Positions 7,536 through 16,077 of a stretch of 55,780 bases of DNA are shown here, piece by piece (position 1 is the stretch's first letter; each line of letters opens with the position of its first letter). A model generated the notes under the pieces. The model was not told the DNA's origin, made no database searches, and saw only the letters and a program-made list of their open reading frames with translations. Origin of the DNA: Pseudonocardiaceae bacterium YIM PH 21723 (GTDB taxonomy: Bacteria; Actinomycetota; Actinomycetes; Mycobacteriales; Pseudonocardiaceae); assembly GCA_003600225.1 (NCBI GenBank), contig QZFT01000053.1, positions 1 through 55,780 of the forward strand, in the 5' to 3' direction. Position numbers and translations under genes: made by a program.

Positions 7536-8977
7536 AGCGCGGCCGATCGGCGCAGCAGCTCCCGGCGGTCGATCTTGCCGTTGACCGTGGCGGGCAGGGC
7601 GTCGGCGGTGAAGAAGGCCGAGGGCACCATCGCCGCAGGCAGCTCGTGGCGCAGCCGGGCGGCCAGCGCCGTGAGGTCGGCGTTGCCCTCGATCCACGCC
7701 TCGATGCGTCGGTCGAGGCCGTCGCCGAGGACCAGCAGCACCACCTGGGTGATGCCCGGTTCCCGGAGGATCGCCTGCTCGATCTCGCCGAGCTCCACCC
7801 GGAATCCCTGGATCTTGACCTGGCTGTCCCGCCGGCCCACGTACTCGATGTCGCCGGCCGCGTTCCACGAGCACAGGTCTCCGGTGGCGTATCGCCGCCC
7901 GCCGTCGAACGCGGCTCGCGTCGCCTCGGGTGCGTTCCGGTAGCCCCGCGCCAGGACGTCGCCGCCGATCATCAGTTCCCCGACCTCGCCGGGCTCGCTG
8001 ATCACGGCGCCGTCCGTGCCCTCCAGCCACACCGTCGCCGCGGGCACCGGCCGGCCGATGGACGGGAGCTGGTCGCGTTCTCCGGTGAGCCGGAGGTCAT
8101 CCGAACAGGTCACCAGCACGGTCGCCTCGGTGGGCCCGTACGCGTTGTGCACGGCCGCCGGGAAATCGGGCTCCGGCCAGATCCGCAGCCGATCGCCGCC
8201 GGTCAGCACGGTGCGCAGGTCGCGCGGCGACCAACCGGCGGCCAGCAGCCGTTCGAACATCGGCGTGGGAACGCACGCGTGTGAGACCGCCGCGCTGTCC
8301 AGGAAACGGGCGATCCGGTCGCTGCCGGCCAGGTCCTCCGGGGTCGCCATGACCAGCGTCGCCCCGGCGGTGAAGGCGCCCCACTCGTCGAGCACCATCA
8401 TGTCGAACATGATGTTGGTGACCATCGCCATCCGGGTCCCCGGCCGCAGGTCGAAGGACCCGCGGAACCACTCCAGCAGCGTCGCCAGACCGCCGTGCCG
8501 GATCTCCACGCCCTTGGGCAGGCCCGTCGACCCCGACGTGAAGATCACGTACGCCGAATGATCCGGCTCAGTAGCGGGTTCTCCCAGACCGGTGACCATG
8601 TCCGGGGCCGTCACCGCCAGCACGTCTGACGGCAACCGGCCGGCCAGGGACCCGATCGTCAGCACCGCGTCGCACCCGGCCTCCGCGAGCAGCGTGGCGA
8701 TCCGGCCGTCCGGCAGCACCGGGTCGAGGGGCAGGTACGCGGCTCCGGCCAGCCAGGCGCCGAGGTGGCAGACGGACACCTCCAGCCCGCGCGGGTGCAG
8801 GATGCCGACGACCGGGTGCGGCCCGGACAGGTGCGGCCGGACGGCGTTCGCCCAGGAACGGGCGCGGTCCCACAGCTGCCGGTAGGTCAGTCTCGATCCG
8901 GCGTATTCGATGGCCGTGGTCTCCGGGCGGGCCAGCACGTGCCGGTAGATCAGCTGCGTTGTCATCATGGCGTTCAC
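7532..8977 (-). CDS. Stand-alone amino-acid adenylation domain
   Basis: The protein has 481 residues. It should activate a carboxylic acid as acyl-AMP. NRPS A-domain core motifs are present in order: LTYRQL, GAAYLPLDP, YVIFTSGSTGLPKGVEI (A3), NAYGPTEATV (A5), GEVGELMIGG, YATGDLC (A7), VKIQGFRVELGEIE (A8), NGKIDRREL (A10 with catalytic Lys). The Asp that normally grips the substrate amino group is kept (FDMMVLDEW). The protein ends just after A10: no carrier or condensation domain is present, and none is encoded nearby. GTG 8977 overlaps the esterase stop (GTGA); ATG codons at 8968 and 8965 are alternatives. Substrate unknown. Confidence 0.88.
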   Translation of the reverse strand: MNAMMTTQLIYRHVLARPETTAIEYAGSRLTYRQLWDRARSWANAVRPHLSGPHPVVGILHPRGLEVSVCHLGAWLAGAAYLPLDPVLPDGRIATLLAEAGCDAVLTIGSLAGRLPSDVLAVTAPDMVTGLGEPATEPDHSAYVIFTSGSTGLPKGVEIRHGGLATLLEWFRGSFDLRPGTRMAMVTNIMFDMMVLDEWGAFTAGATLVMATPEDLAGSDRIARFLDSAAVSHACVPTPMFERLLAAGWSPRDLRTVLTGGDRLRIWPEPDFPAAVHNAYGPTEATVLVTCSDDLRLTGERDQLPSIGRPVPAATVWLEGTDGAVISEPGEVGELMIGGDVLARGYRNAPEATRAAFDGGRRYATGDLCSWNAAGDIEYVGRRDSQVKIQGFRVELGEIEQAILREPGITQVVLLVLGDGLDRRIEAWIEGNADLTALAARLRHELPAAMVPSAFFTADALPATVNGKIDRRELLRRSAAL

Positions 8978-9897
8978 TTCGGGTCGCAGGGCGGGATCAG
9001 GGCGGTGCGAATGGCGCCGGCGACGTGGTCCGCCGCGACGGCCGCCGCGTCGTAGAGCGCGAAGCGCCGGAAGAAGCCGTGCACCATGCCGGAGTAGCGC
9101 ACGGACACCGTCGGCACTCCGGCCGCGGCGAGCAGCCGCGCGTAGCGCTCGCCCTCGTCGCGGAGCACGTCGAACTCGGCGGTCAGCACCAGCGCCGGTG
9201 GCAGACCGGCGAGATCGGCGTGCAGGGGAGTGATGTCCGGATCCCGCCGGTCGGCGCCGGGCGGGATGAACGCCGCCCAGAAATAGGACATCTCCTCGGG
9301 GGACAGGCAGTAGTCCGCCATCTCCCGGTAGGAGTCGGCGCTCATGCTCGGATCCAGGGCCGGGTAGATCAGGGCCTGGAAGGCCAGCGGGGCACCGGCG
9401 TCCCGCGCTCGCCGGGCCGCCACCGTGGCGAGCTGCGCGCCCGCACTGTCCCCGGTCACGGCCACCCGGCGCGCGTCGAGCCCGTACCGGTCGCCGGACT
9501 CGCGGACCCAGGCGAGGACCGCGTCCACATCGAGCATCGCCGCGGGCCAGGGGAATTCGGGCGCCAGCCGGTAGTCCACGGACAGCACCGCGCAGCCGGA
9601 GACCTTCGCCAGCCGGCGGCACAGGTTGTCCACCGTGTCGAGGTTGCCGAGCACCCAGCCGCCGCCGTGCAGGTACAGCGTGACACCGAGGTTCCCCGCC
9701 GTCGCCGGCCGGTAGAGCCGGACCGGTACGCCACCCGCGTCGAGGTCGTCGACGTGCGGCAGATCGATGACCGGCCCCACCTCCGCGGGGGTCGAGGCGA
9801 TCAGCGACCGCCGCTCCTGCGGCACGGATCCGTTGGTCAGCGTGACCTTCCCGCGCTTGCGGACCACCAGGGCGGCCTGCGGATGGAGGTGGCTCAT
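8974..9897 (-). CDS. Alpha/beta hydrolase, HSL-type esterase
   Basis: The protein has 307 residues. It carries the hormone-sensitive-lipase (family IV) motifs: oxyanion HGGGW near residue 77, VDYRLAPEFPWPAA, nucleophile motif GDSAG near 150, the acid region LTAEFDVLRDEG and the catalytic His in GMVHGFF. These enzymes hydrolyse short acyl esters. No signal peptide is seen, so it is cytoplasmic. ATG 9897 overlaps the epimerase stop (ATGA), and its own stop overlaps the next start. Within the operon it could deacylate or transfer an acyl group on the product (inference). Confidence 0.88.
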   Translation of the reverse strand: MSHLHPQAALVVRKRGKVTLTNGSVPQERRSLIASTPAEVGPVIDLPHVDDLDAGGVPVRLYRPATAGNLGVTLYLHGGGWVLGNLDTVDNLCRRLAKVSGCAVLSVDYRLAPEFPWPAAMLDVDAVLAWVRESGDRYGLDARRVAVTGDSAGAQLATVAARRARDAGAPLAFQALIYPALDPSMSADSYREMADYCLSPEEMSYFWAAFIPPGADRRDPDITPLHADLAGLPPALVLTAEFDVLRDEGERYARLLAAAGVPTVSVRYSGMVHGFFRRFALYDAAAVAADHVAGAIRTALIPPCDPK

Positions 9898-10973
9898 CGG
9901 CTCAGCGCCCCGATCGCCTTGACGATGCGTTCTGCGGCACCACCACCACCGAAGTAGTCCCTGACCTCCTCGCGCGAGGGCATCGACAGCACGTCCCCGC
10001 CGGAGGCGGCGATCCGTCGCCGGTCGGTGCCCACCAGCCGGCCCGAGCCCAGCTCGACGGTCTCCCGGAACTCGGTGCTGTCCCGGAGCACGAAACACGG
10101 GGTCCCGACGAACAACGCCTCGCGCTGCACGCCGCTGGAGTCCGTGTACACCCGGTCCACGCCGCTCAGCAGCGCGAGCAGTTCGGTGTGGCCGAGCGGA
10201 TCCAGCATGGCCACGGTGCGGTGGCCGAGGCGATCCAGCAGGCCGCCGTCCTCCAGCGCCCGCCGCGCCGCCGGGTGCAGCACGCAGACGAGCGGGCGGT
10301 CCAGGCCGAGCAGGCCCTCGACGACCTCGGTCAGCAGCCGGGGATCCTTGAGCGTCGCGCCGCGGTGGAAGGTGACCAGCGCGGATTCGGCCAGCCCGGG
10401 GATGGCCGAGTTGAACCGGGCGAGCGCCGCCAGCGCCGCCGGTTGCTGCCGCAGGCAGACATCCAGCAGCAGGTCGCCCACGAACTCCACGCTGTCCCGG
10501 TGCCCCTCCGAGACCAGCTGGTCCCGGGTCCGGGTGGTGGAACACAGGTGCAGGGTGGAGATCGCGTCGATCGCCAGGCGGTTGATCTCCTCGGGCAGCG
10601 CCTTGTCGAAACTGCGCATCCCGGCCTCGACATGGGCGACCGGGATCCCCGATTTCGCGGCGGCCAGTGCGGCGGCGATCGACGAGTTGGTGTCACCGAT
10701 CACGACGGCCAGCTCCGGCCGGAGTTCGGCCAGCGCGGACTCGATCTGCACCATCGCCGTGCCGACCTGCTGCGCGTGTGTTCCGCTTCCGGTGGACAGC
10801 TGCCGGTGCGGCGCGGGCAGGTCGAATTCCTGGAGGAAGGCGCCGTTCAGCGAATGGTCGAAATGCTGACCGGTGTGCACTATCTGCACGTCGTGTGCGG
10901 CGGACAACACTGGCCATAATGCGGAAAGTTTGACCAGATGCGGTCGTACGCCGACGACAATGGAAATCTTCAT
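9894..10973 (-). CDS. wecB: UDP-N-acetylglucosamine 2-epimerase (non-hydrolysing), divergent
   Basis: The protein has 359 residues, the usual length for WecB/MnaA, which converts UDP-GlcNAc to UDP-ManNAc. Family landmarks: an N-terminal GVRPHLVKLSALWPVL (usually GTRPEAIK), HTGQHFD, VIGDTNSS, HVEAGMRSF, PEEINR, and the C-terminal TDSSGVQREALFVGTPCFVLRDSTEFRE split across the family's nucleotide-binding end. The usual THRREN reads TFHRGAT, so it is a divergent member and its exact substrate is open. It lies 18 bases after the dehydrogenase gene. The pair gives the route UDP-GlcNAc to UDP-ManNAc to UDP-ManNAcA. Confidence 0.85.
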   Translation of the reverse strand: MKISIVVGVRPHLVKLSALWPVLSAAHDVQIVHTGQHFDHSLNGAFLQEFDLPAPHRQLSTGSGTHAQQVGTAMVQIESALAELRPELAVVIGDTNSSIAAALAAAKSGIPVAHVEAGMRSFDKALPEEINRLAIDAISTLHLCSTTRTRDQLVSEGHRDSVEFVGDLLLDVCLRQQPAALAALARFNSAIPGLAESALVTFHRGATLKDPRLLTEVVEGLLGLDRPLVCVLHPAARRALEDGGLLDRLGHRTVAMLDPLGHTELLALLSGVDRVYTDSSGVQREALFVGTPCFVLRDSTEFRETVELGSGRLVGTDRRRIAASGGDVLSMPSREEVRDYFGGGGAAERIVKAIGALSR

Positions 10974-10991
10974 GGTCGATGCCCTGTCGGT

Positions 10992-12248
10992 CTAGAAAGT
11001 GAAGGCCTTGCCAGAACGGATCTTTCCCCGGGTGTCGAAGATGGGCGTACCGCTGTTCTCGACCGAGTCGATGGAAAATTCGTTGTGGCACTGGAGAAGA
11101 ATGATCAGGTCGCTTTCTTCCGCGCCTGCGCCAAGGTCATCGACCTTGTGTACGGGTGTGTCGTCCACGCTCCACTGCTGAACATGCGGATCGCAGAAGG
11201 ACACCAAAGAGCCCTTGGTGCGCAGCTGTCTGACGAAATTCTCCGCCGGGGTGCTGTTCATGTCGGCGCTGTTCGCTTTGAAGGTGACTCCGGCAAGCAG
11301 AATCCTGGCCCCGAACAGGGTTTTGCCGTCATGGCTCAGCTGGTCGCAGCACCGCTGAATGATGAAACCGGGCATTGTCGCGTTGATGTCCCTGGCCAGC
11401 TCGATCATCCTCATCGGCGAACCCACCAGCCGGGCGCTGTGCGACAGGTAGATGGGGTCGATGGGAATGCAGTGCCCGCCGACCCCTGGGCCCGGGTAGA
11501 ACGCCTGGAAGCCGAAGGGTTTCGTCGCGGCGCAGTCGATGGAGTCCCAGATGTCCACCTTCAGCAGATTGGCGACGGTGGCCAGCTCGTTCACCAGCGC
11601 GATGTTGATGTTCCGGTAGGTGTTCTCGATGAGCTTGGACATCTCGGCCTCGCGGGCGGACTTGGCCATGATGACGTTGTCGCAGAGGGCGCCGTAGAAC
11701 TGCCTCGCCACCTCGGTGCACTGGGCGGTGATCCCGCCGACGACCTTCGGCGTGTTCCGCAGCCCGAACTCGCTGTTGCCGGGGTCGATGCGTTCCGGGG
11801 AGAAGGCGAGGGCGAAGTCGGTCCCCGCCGACAGGCCGGAGGCCCGTTCCAGGATCGGCCGGATCACGTCCTCGGTGGTGCCGGGGTAGGTGGTGGATTC
11901 CAGCACGACCAGGGTGCCTTTGCTGAGATTCGCGCCGACCGTCTCGGCCGCACCACGCACGGCGGTGAGATCCGGCAGCCCGTCGGCGTTGAGCGGCGTG
12001 GGTACACAGATCACCGCGACATCCGCGTCGCGCAATACGCCGGCCTCGGTCGTCGCCCGAAAACCGGATTCCAGCATCACCCGCAATGCGGAGTCGGCGA
12101 CATCCTTGATATGCGATTTCCCGGCGTTCAATCCCACTGCGACTTGCGTTGACTTGTCAAGGCCGATGGTGGCTATTCCGGATACGCAGGCCTCGAATGC
12201 TAAAGGGAGTCCCACATAACCTAAGCCCACTACGACAAGGTTGGCCAT
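10992..12248 (-). CDS. wecC: UDP-N-acetyl-D-mannosamine dehydrogenase-like enzyme
   Basis: The protein has 418 residues. It belongs to the UDP-glucose/GDP-mannose dehydrogenase family, which oxidises a sugar C6 twice with NAD+. The NAD-binding motif is VVGLGYVGLPLA (residues 6-17), followed by VPTPL, ESTTYPGTTE, FSPERIDPGN, and the catalytic Cys260 in GPGVGGHCIPIDP. I place the start at ATG 12248 (MANLVVVGLG), preceded by GCAGGAGAAC. As the neighbour of a 2-epimerase it is best read as WecC, giving UDP-ManNAcA. It is the first gene of the leftward operon. The AT-rich region upstream carries a direct repeat. Confidence 0.88.
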   Translation of the reverse strand: MANLVVVGLGYVGLPLAFEACVSGIATIGLDKSTQVAVGLNAGKSHIKDVADSALRVMLESGFRATTEAGVLRDADVAVICVPTPLNADGLPDLTAVRGAAETVGANLSKGTLVVLESTTYPGTTEDVIRPILERASGLSAGTDFALAFSPERIDPGNSEFGLRNTPKVVGGITAQCTEVARQFYGALCDNVIMAKSAREAEMSKLIENTYRNINIALVNELATVANLLKVDIWDSIDCAATKPFGFQAFYPGPGVGGHCIPIDPIYLSHSARLVGSPMRMIELARDINATMPGFIIQRCCDQLSHDGKTLFGARILLAGVTFKANSADMNSTPAENFVRQLRTKGSLVSFCDPHVQQWSVDDTPVHKVDDLGAGAEESDLIILLQCHNEFSIDSVENSGTPIFDTRGKIRSGKAFTF

Positions 12249-12397
12249 TAGTTCTCCTGCAGGGAATGAGGCGCTCGGAGTTACTTTCCCGTTCTGGGAT
12301 TTGGCTTCGGCGACTAAAGCCGTATCGAAGTTACCACGCTGTGACATCGACAACAACACGATTATTTGACGGCCAATTCACAAACTTGGCGCTTGCC

Positions 12398-12440
12398 AAA
12401 TTTAACAGCGGATCTTTTCGGCCTAAATTTAACAGCCGAT
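12398..12440. promoter_or_regulatory. Direct repeat upstream of the wecC operon
   Basis: AAATTTAACAGCGGAT (12398-12413) and AAATTTAACAGCCGAT (12425-12440) match at 15 of 16 positions, 27 bases start to start. They lie in the AT-rich divergent region 12249-12591, about 150 bases from the wecC start. I see no gene in that 343-base region. The repeat is a candidate operator for the operon or for the divergent amidohydrolase. Confidence 0.5.
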
Positions 12441-12591
12441 GTTGTTGCCTGAGCCCGGCATATGTGCTGCGGCCTGTGGGTATGTGCTGATGTGATTGCG
12501 GCATTTGACCGTTATGTCACGGGGGGAATTGCGGTATCGCCGGATCGGCCATTCGGCGCGTGCCCGCGCCGGTACTACGTAGACTCGCCCC

Positions 12592-13668
12592 GTGACTGTG
12601 CTACATGTGCGAGGCACTCTGCTGCCGACGGACGAACCCGCCGAGTTCTGGATCCGCGACGGACTGCTGTCCACCGAACCGGTGCCGGGCGCGGAGACCG
12701 TGTTCGACGGTGGCTACCTCACCCCGGGCCTGGTCGACGCGCACTGCCACACGGCCATCGGCCCGGACGGCAACCTCGATCTGGCCGGTGCCCGGGCGCA
12801 GACGATCCAGGACCGCGACGCCGGTGTGCTGCTGCTGCGGGACGCGGGCGAGCCGATCGACACGAGTTCACTGCAGGACCACGAGGACCTGCCGCGCCGG
12901 GTCCGGGCCGGCCGCCATGTGGCCCGGCCCAAGCGGTACATCCGGGGCCTCGGCCTCGACCTGGAGGATCCCGCCGAGTTGCCACAGATCGTGGCCGAGC
13001 AGGCCCAGGCGGGTGACGGCTGGGTGAAGCTGGTGGGGGACTGGATCGACCGGGAGACCGGCGACCTCGCCCCGCTGTGGCCGGACGACATCCTCAAGGA
13101 CGCCATCGCCGCCGCGCACGCCCACGGCGCCCGGGTCACCGCGCACGTGTTCGGTGAGGAGGCGCTGCCCGGTCTCCTCGCGGCCGACATCGACTGCATC
13201 GAACACGGCTGCGGCCTCACCGACGACACCATCGCCACCATGGTCGCCCAGGACATCGCCCTGGTGCCCACGCTGATCAACATCGTGGAGAACTTCCCCG
13301 GCATCGCCGACCAGGCCGCCAAGTACCCGGTCTACGCCGCCCACATGCGAGCTCTACACGAGCGGGTGGACCGCACCATCGGCGCGGCCCACGAGGCCGG
13401 TGTCCGGGTCTACGCGGGCACCGACGCGGGCGGCATGATCCGGCACGGCCGGATCGCCGACGAGATCGTCTCGCTGCACCGCGCCGGGCTGAGCTCCGCC
13501 GATGCCCTCGCGGCCGGATCTTGGGCGGCCCGCAACTGGCTCGGCGCCGATGATCTCGGCCACGGCGCCCCCGCCGACCTCGTCTGCTACACCGAAGATC
13601 CTGGAAAGGACCTGAACGTGCTGCGGGTACCGGCACGGATCGTCCTGCGCGGCAAGGTTGTCGGCTAG
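12592..13668 (+). CDS. Amidohydrolase-family protein
   Basis: The protein has 358 residues from GTG 12592. It is a metal-dependent hydrolase with the amidohydrolase fold. Key residues are the His pair in DAHCH (residues 49-53), the Lys in GWVKLVGDW, His in RVTAHVFG, His in CIEHGCGL and Asp in YAGTDAGG. It resembles the imidazolonepropionase/prolidase-like branch often annotated near ffh and rpsP in actinobacteria. The natural substrate is unknown. It ends with the usual small beta-sandwich return (ADLVCYTEDP...). It is separated from the CPBP gene by 39 bases and may be co-transcribed with it. Confidence 0.85.
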   Translation: MTVLHVRGTLLPTDEPAEFWIRDGLLSTEPVPGAETVFDGGYLTPGLVDAHCHTAIGPDGNLDLAGARAQTIQDRDAGVLLLRDAGEPIDTSSLQDHEDLPRRVRAGRHVARPKRYIRGLGLDLEDPAELPQIVAEQAQAGDGWVKLVGDWIDRETGDLAPLWPDDILKDAIAAAHAHGARVTAHVFGEEALPGLLAADIDCIEHGCGLTDDTIATMVAQDIALVPTLINIVENFPGIADQAAKYPVYAAHMRALHERVDRTIGAAHEAGVRVYAGTDAGGMIRHGRIADEIVSLHRAGLSSADALAAGSWAARNWLGADDLGHGAPADLVCYTEDPGKDLNVLRVPARIVLRGKVVG

Positions 13669-13707
13669 GGTCGGATCCGGACGGACGAACCGCGGAACGG
13701 AGGGTAC

Positions 13708-14457
13708 GTGAGCGCCACTCCTGTTTCGCGGCTCGATCGCATCCTCGAAGAGCCTGGACCGCCCCGCACGCACCGCTGGCGGTGGGGCGCCTTCCTGCTC
13801 AGCTTCGCCGTGTTCCTGTTCGCCTCGCAGGCGATCGTGGTGCTCGTCCAGGGGCCGGACGGCAAGACCGGTTCCGTCGGCCTGTTCCTGGCCCTGTCCG
13901 TGCCCCCGCTGCTGGCGGCCGCCGTGGGCGTCGTGGCCACCATCGTCCGGGGTAACGGTCCCTGGGTCGACCTGCGGCTGGAATGGCGCTGGCGGGATGT
14001 CACCAGCGGCCTGGCGTTCGGTATCGCCGGGCTGGGCCTGACCCTGATGGCCGCGCGGGTGTGGACCTACTTCGTCGGGGACAAGAACGCGACCTCCGCC
14101 GTCGGCTCGCTGCTGGACGGCATCCAGATGAGCCCGGCGCTGGCCGTGCTGGTGTTCCTGCAGGTCTGGCTGATCTCGCCGATCTGCGAGGAGATCATCT
14201 ACCGCGGGCTGCTGTGGGGAGCCATCGAGCGGGAGAACTGGGGCCGGTTCACCGCGTTCGTGCTCACCACCGTGGTGTTCGCCTGCTCGCACCTGGAGCC
14301 GTCGCGCACCCCGCTGCTGCTGATCATCAGCCTGCCGCTCGGGTTGTCCCGGCTGATCACCGACCGATTACTGACCAGCATCGTCACCCACCAGGTGAAC
14401 AACTTCCTGCCGGCCCTCGGCCTGCTGCTCGGCATCCTCGGAGTGCTACCCCCGTGA
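13708..14457 (+). CDS. CPBP-family intramembrane metalloprotease (Abi/CAAX-like)
   Basis: The protein has 249 residues and six or more hydrophobic segments. The Glu-Glu motif is in ISPICEEIIYRGLLWG near residue 160, and the His motif is FACSHLEPS near 192. These are the metal and catalytic residues of the CPBP/CAAX prenyl protease fold. The bacterial members are poorly understood; some process small peptides or proteins. GTG start at 13708. It contains one TTA codon (14368-14370). Its stop overlaps the pxpA start (GTGA). Confidence 0.88.
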   Translation: MSATPVSRLDRILEEPGPPRTHRWRWGAFLLSFAVFLFASQAIVVLVQGPDGKTGSVGLFLALSVPPLLAAAVGVVATIVRGNGPWVDLRLEWRWRDVTSGLAFGIAGLGLTLMAARVWTYFVGDKNATSAVGSLLDGIQMSPALAVLVFLQVWLISPICEEIIYRGLLWGAIERENWGRFTAFVLTTVVFACSHLEPSRTPLLLIISLPLGLSRLITDRLLTSIVTHQVNNFLPALGLLLGILGVLPP

Positions 14458-15212
14458 TCGATCTGAACGCCGACCTCGGCGAGGGCTTCGGCATCTGGAC
14501 CCTCGGCGACGACCGGGCGCTGCTGGACATCGTCACCTCGGCGAACGTGGCCTGCGGCTTCCACGCCGGTGACCCGTCCACCATGCGCGCGGTCTGCGAA
14601 CTGGCCGCCTGCCGCGACGTGGCGATCGGCGCCCAGGTCTCCTACCGCGACCTGGCCGGATTCGGCCGCCGGTTCATCGACGTGGACCCGGTAACCCTGG
14701 CCGACGAGGTGCTCTACCAGATCGGCGCCCTGGAGGCCTGCGCCCGCGCGGCCGGCACCCGCGTCGGTTACGTCAAGCCACACGGCGCGCTGTACAACGC
14801 CGTCATGCACCACGACGCCCAGGCCCAGGCGGTGATCGCCGGCATCCGCGCCTTCGCCCCATTGCCCGTGCTCGGCCTGCCCGGATCGCGACTGCTCGCG
14901 CAGGCCGAACAGGCGGGCCTGGAACCGGTGACCGAGGCGTTCGCCGACCGTGGTTACACCCCGGAGGGCACCCTGGTGCCGCGCACCCAGGACGGTGCCC
15001 TCTTGGCGGGCACCCAGGCCGTCGTCGACCGCGCCGTCCGGCTGGCCACCGCCGGTGAGCTCGTCGCCGTCGACGGCACCGTGCTGCGGACCTCGGCCCG
15101 GTCGCTGTGCCTGCACGGTGACACCCCCGGAGCCGTCGAGCACGCCCGCGCCGTCCGCGCCGAGCTGGCGGCTCAGGGCGTTCCGGTCGCGCCGTTCACC
15201 GTGCGCAGCTGA
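14454..15212 (+). CDS. pxpA: 5-oxoprolinase subunit A (LamB/YcsF family)
   Basis: The protein has 252 residues. PxpA works with PxpB and PxpC to open 5-oxoproline to glutamate using ATP. Hallmarks: IDLNADLGEGFG at the N-terminus, ANVACGFHAGDP, GAQVSYRDLAGFGRR, YVKPHGALYN, EAFADRGYTPEGTLVPR and LCLHGDTPGA. The GTG start overlaps the CPBP stop by four bases. No pxpB or pxpC is next to it, so the partner subunits must be elsewhere or are missing. Its 3' end overlaps the convergent DUF998 gene by 40 bases. Confidence 0.93.
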   Translation: MIDLNADLGEGFGIWTLGDDRALLDIVTSANVACGFHAGDPSTMRAVCELAACRDVAIGAQVSYRDLAGFGRRFIDVDPVTLADEVLYQIGALEACARAAGTRVGYVKPHGALYNAVMHHDAQAQAVIAGIRAFAPLPVLGLPGSRLLAQAEQAGLEPVTEAFADRGYTPEGTLVPRTQDGALLAGTQAVVDRAVRLATAGELVAVDGTVLRTSARSLCLHGDTPGAVEHARAVRAELAAQGVPVAPFTVRS

Positions 15213-15844
15213 CCGGGCAGGACGAGCACCAGCCCGAGCACCACGGTCAGCATGGCGGCGATGCCGGTGAGACCGATCAGCCGCTCGACCAGGCCGAGTG
15301 GCACGAACTGCCACCACCGCCCGTGCCCGGCCACCGCCCGGATCACCCCGACGATGATCACCCCGAACCCGGCGATCGAGGCCACCGCGAACCCACGCGC
15401 CGTCCGGCGCCAGGACGGCCGGTCCGGGAACACGGCGGGGGCGATCAGGATGATCGCGAGCGGGAGCGACAGGAAGGCCACCGCGCTGGCGTACCGGTGG
15501 ATGAGCCCGCCGAGCGAGGGGCCGGGGGCGACCGCCCAATTCACCTTGGTGAACGCCACGACCAGCAGCAGGCTCAGCACCCACAGGCCACCCAGCAGGA
15601 TCCCGGCGGAGGACGGCGCGGTGTCCCGGTGCCGGATCACCGCGGCGAAACCGAGCGCCGATCCCAGCGCGATCAGCAGCACCGCGCTGTCGAACAGCCA
15701 CTTGTTGGACGTGAGCGCGTACTGGCTGAGCGTGCGGACCACCGGGTCGATCTCGCTGGTCGGTGGGATCACGTGGAGCGCGAGCAGCACGATGACGCCG
15801 AGCGTCAGCGCGACGAGGCCGGCCAGCGCGGAACGGGAGGGCAT
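15173..15844 (-). CDS. DUF998 membrane protein
   Basis: The protein has 223 residues and about six transmembrane segments. The signature is PPTSEIDPVVRTLSQYALTSNKW near residue 27, where the SxYxL context is typical of DUF998. The role of the family is unknown. It overlaps the end of pxpA on the other strand by 40 bases. It diverges from rpsP. Confidence 0.75.
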   Translation of the reverse strand: MPSRSALAGLVALTLGVIVLLALHVIPPTSEIDPVVRTLSQYALTSNKWLFDSAVLLIALGSALGFAAVIRHRDTAPSSAGILLGGLWVLSLLLVVAFTKVNWAVAPGPSLGGLIHRYASAVAFLSLPLAIILIAPAVFPDRPSWRRTARGFAVASIAGFGVIIVGVIRAVAGHGRWWQFVPLGLVERLIGLTGIAAMLTVVLGLVLVLPGQLRTVNGATGTP

Positions 15845-15915
15845 GCCCCCGACGGTAACCAGCGAACCTGGGAGCTTCCTGAAAGCCGGACGACGCGGCA
15901 GGAGTTCAGGCCGAT

Positions 15916-15945
15916 TTCATTCAGGTGGGAACCGTCTGGCAGAAT
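15916..15945 (+). promoter_or_regulatory. Probable rpsP promoter
   Basis: TTCATT (15916-15921) and CAGAAT (15940-15945) are 18 bases apart. The -10 lies in GTCTGGCAGAATGG, which closely matches GTCTGGCACACTGG before rplS. The start codon of rpsP is about 130 bases downstream. Confidence 0.45.
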
Positions 15946-16077
15946 GGCGAGCTGTCTGTCTCGGCCGGTCCCTCTCACTGTGTCGTGACTGCCCACAACT
16001 TAGGGCGAACGCCGTGTTCCCCACGGGTACTTCGCCCGGTTTCACCGCACCGTGATTAATGAGGAGCATCTCCGCGC

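Noticed and set aside
7532-8977. Part of an NRPS assembly line
   Set aside because: No condensation, carrier or thioesterase domain is encoded anywhere in the window, so it is described only as a free-standing adenylation enzyme.
3202-12591. Integrated mobile element between ffh and the amidohydrolase
   Set aside because: No integrase, transposase, tRNA target or matching direct repeats at the two ends; only the dispersed repeats at the left side.
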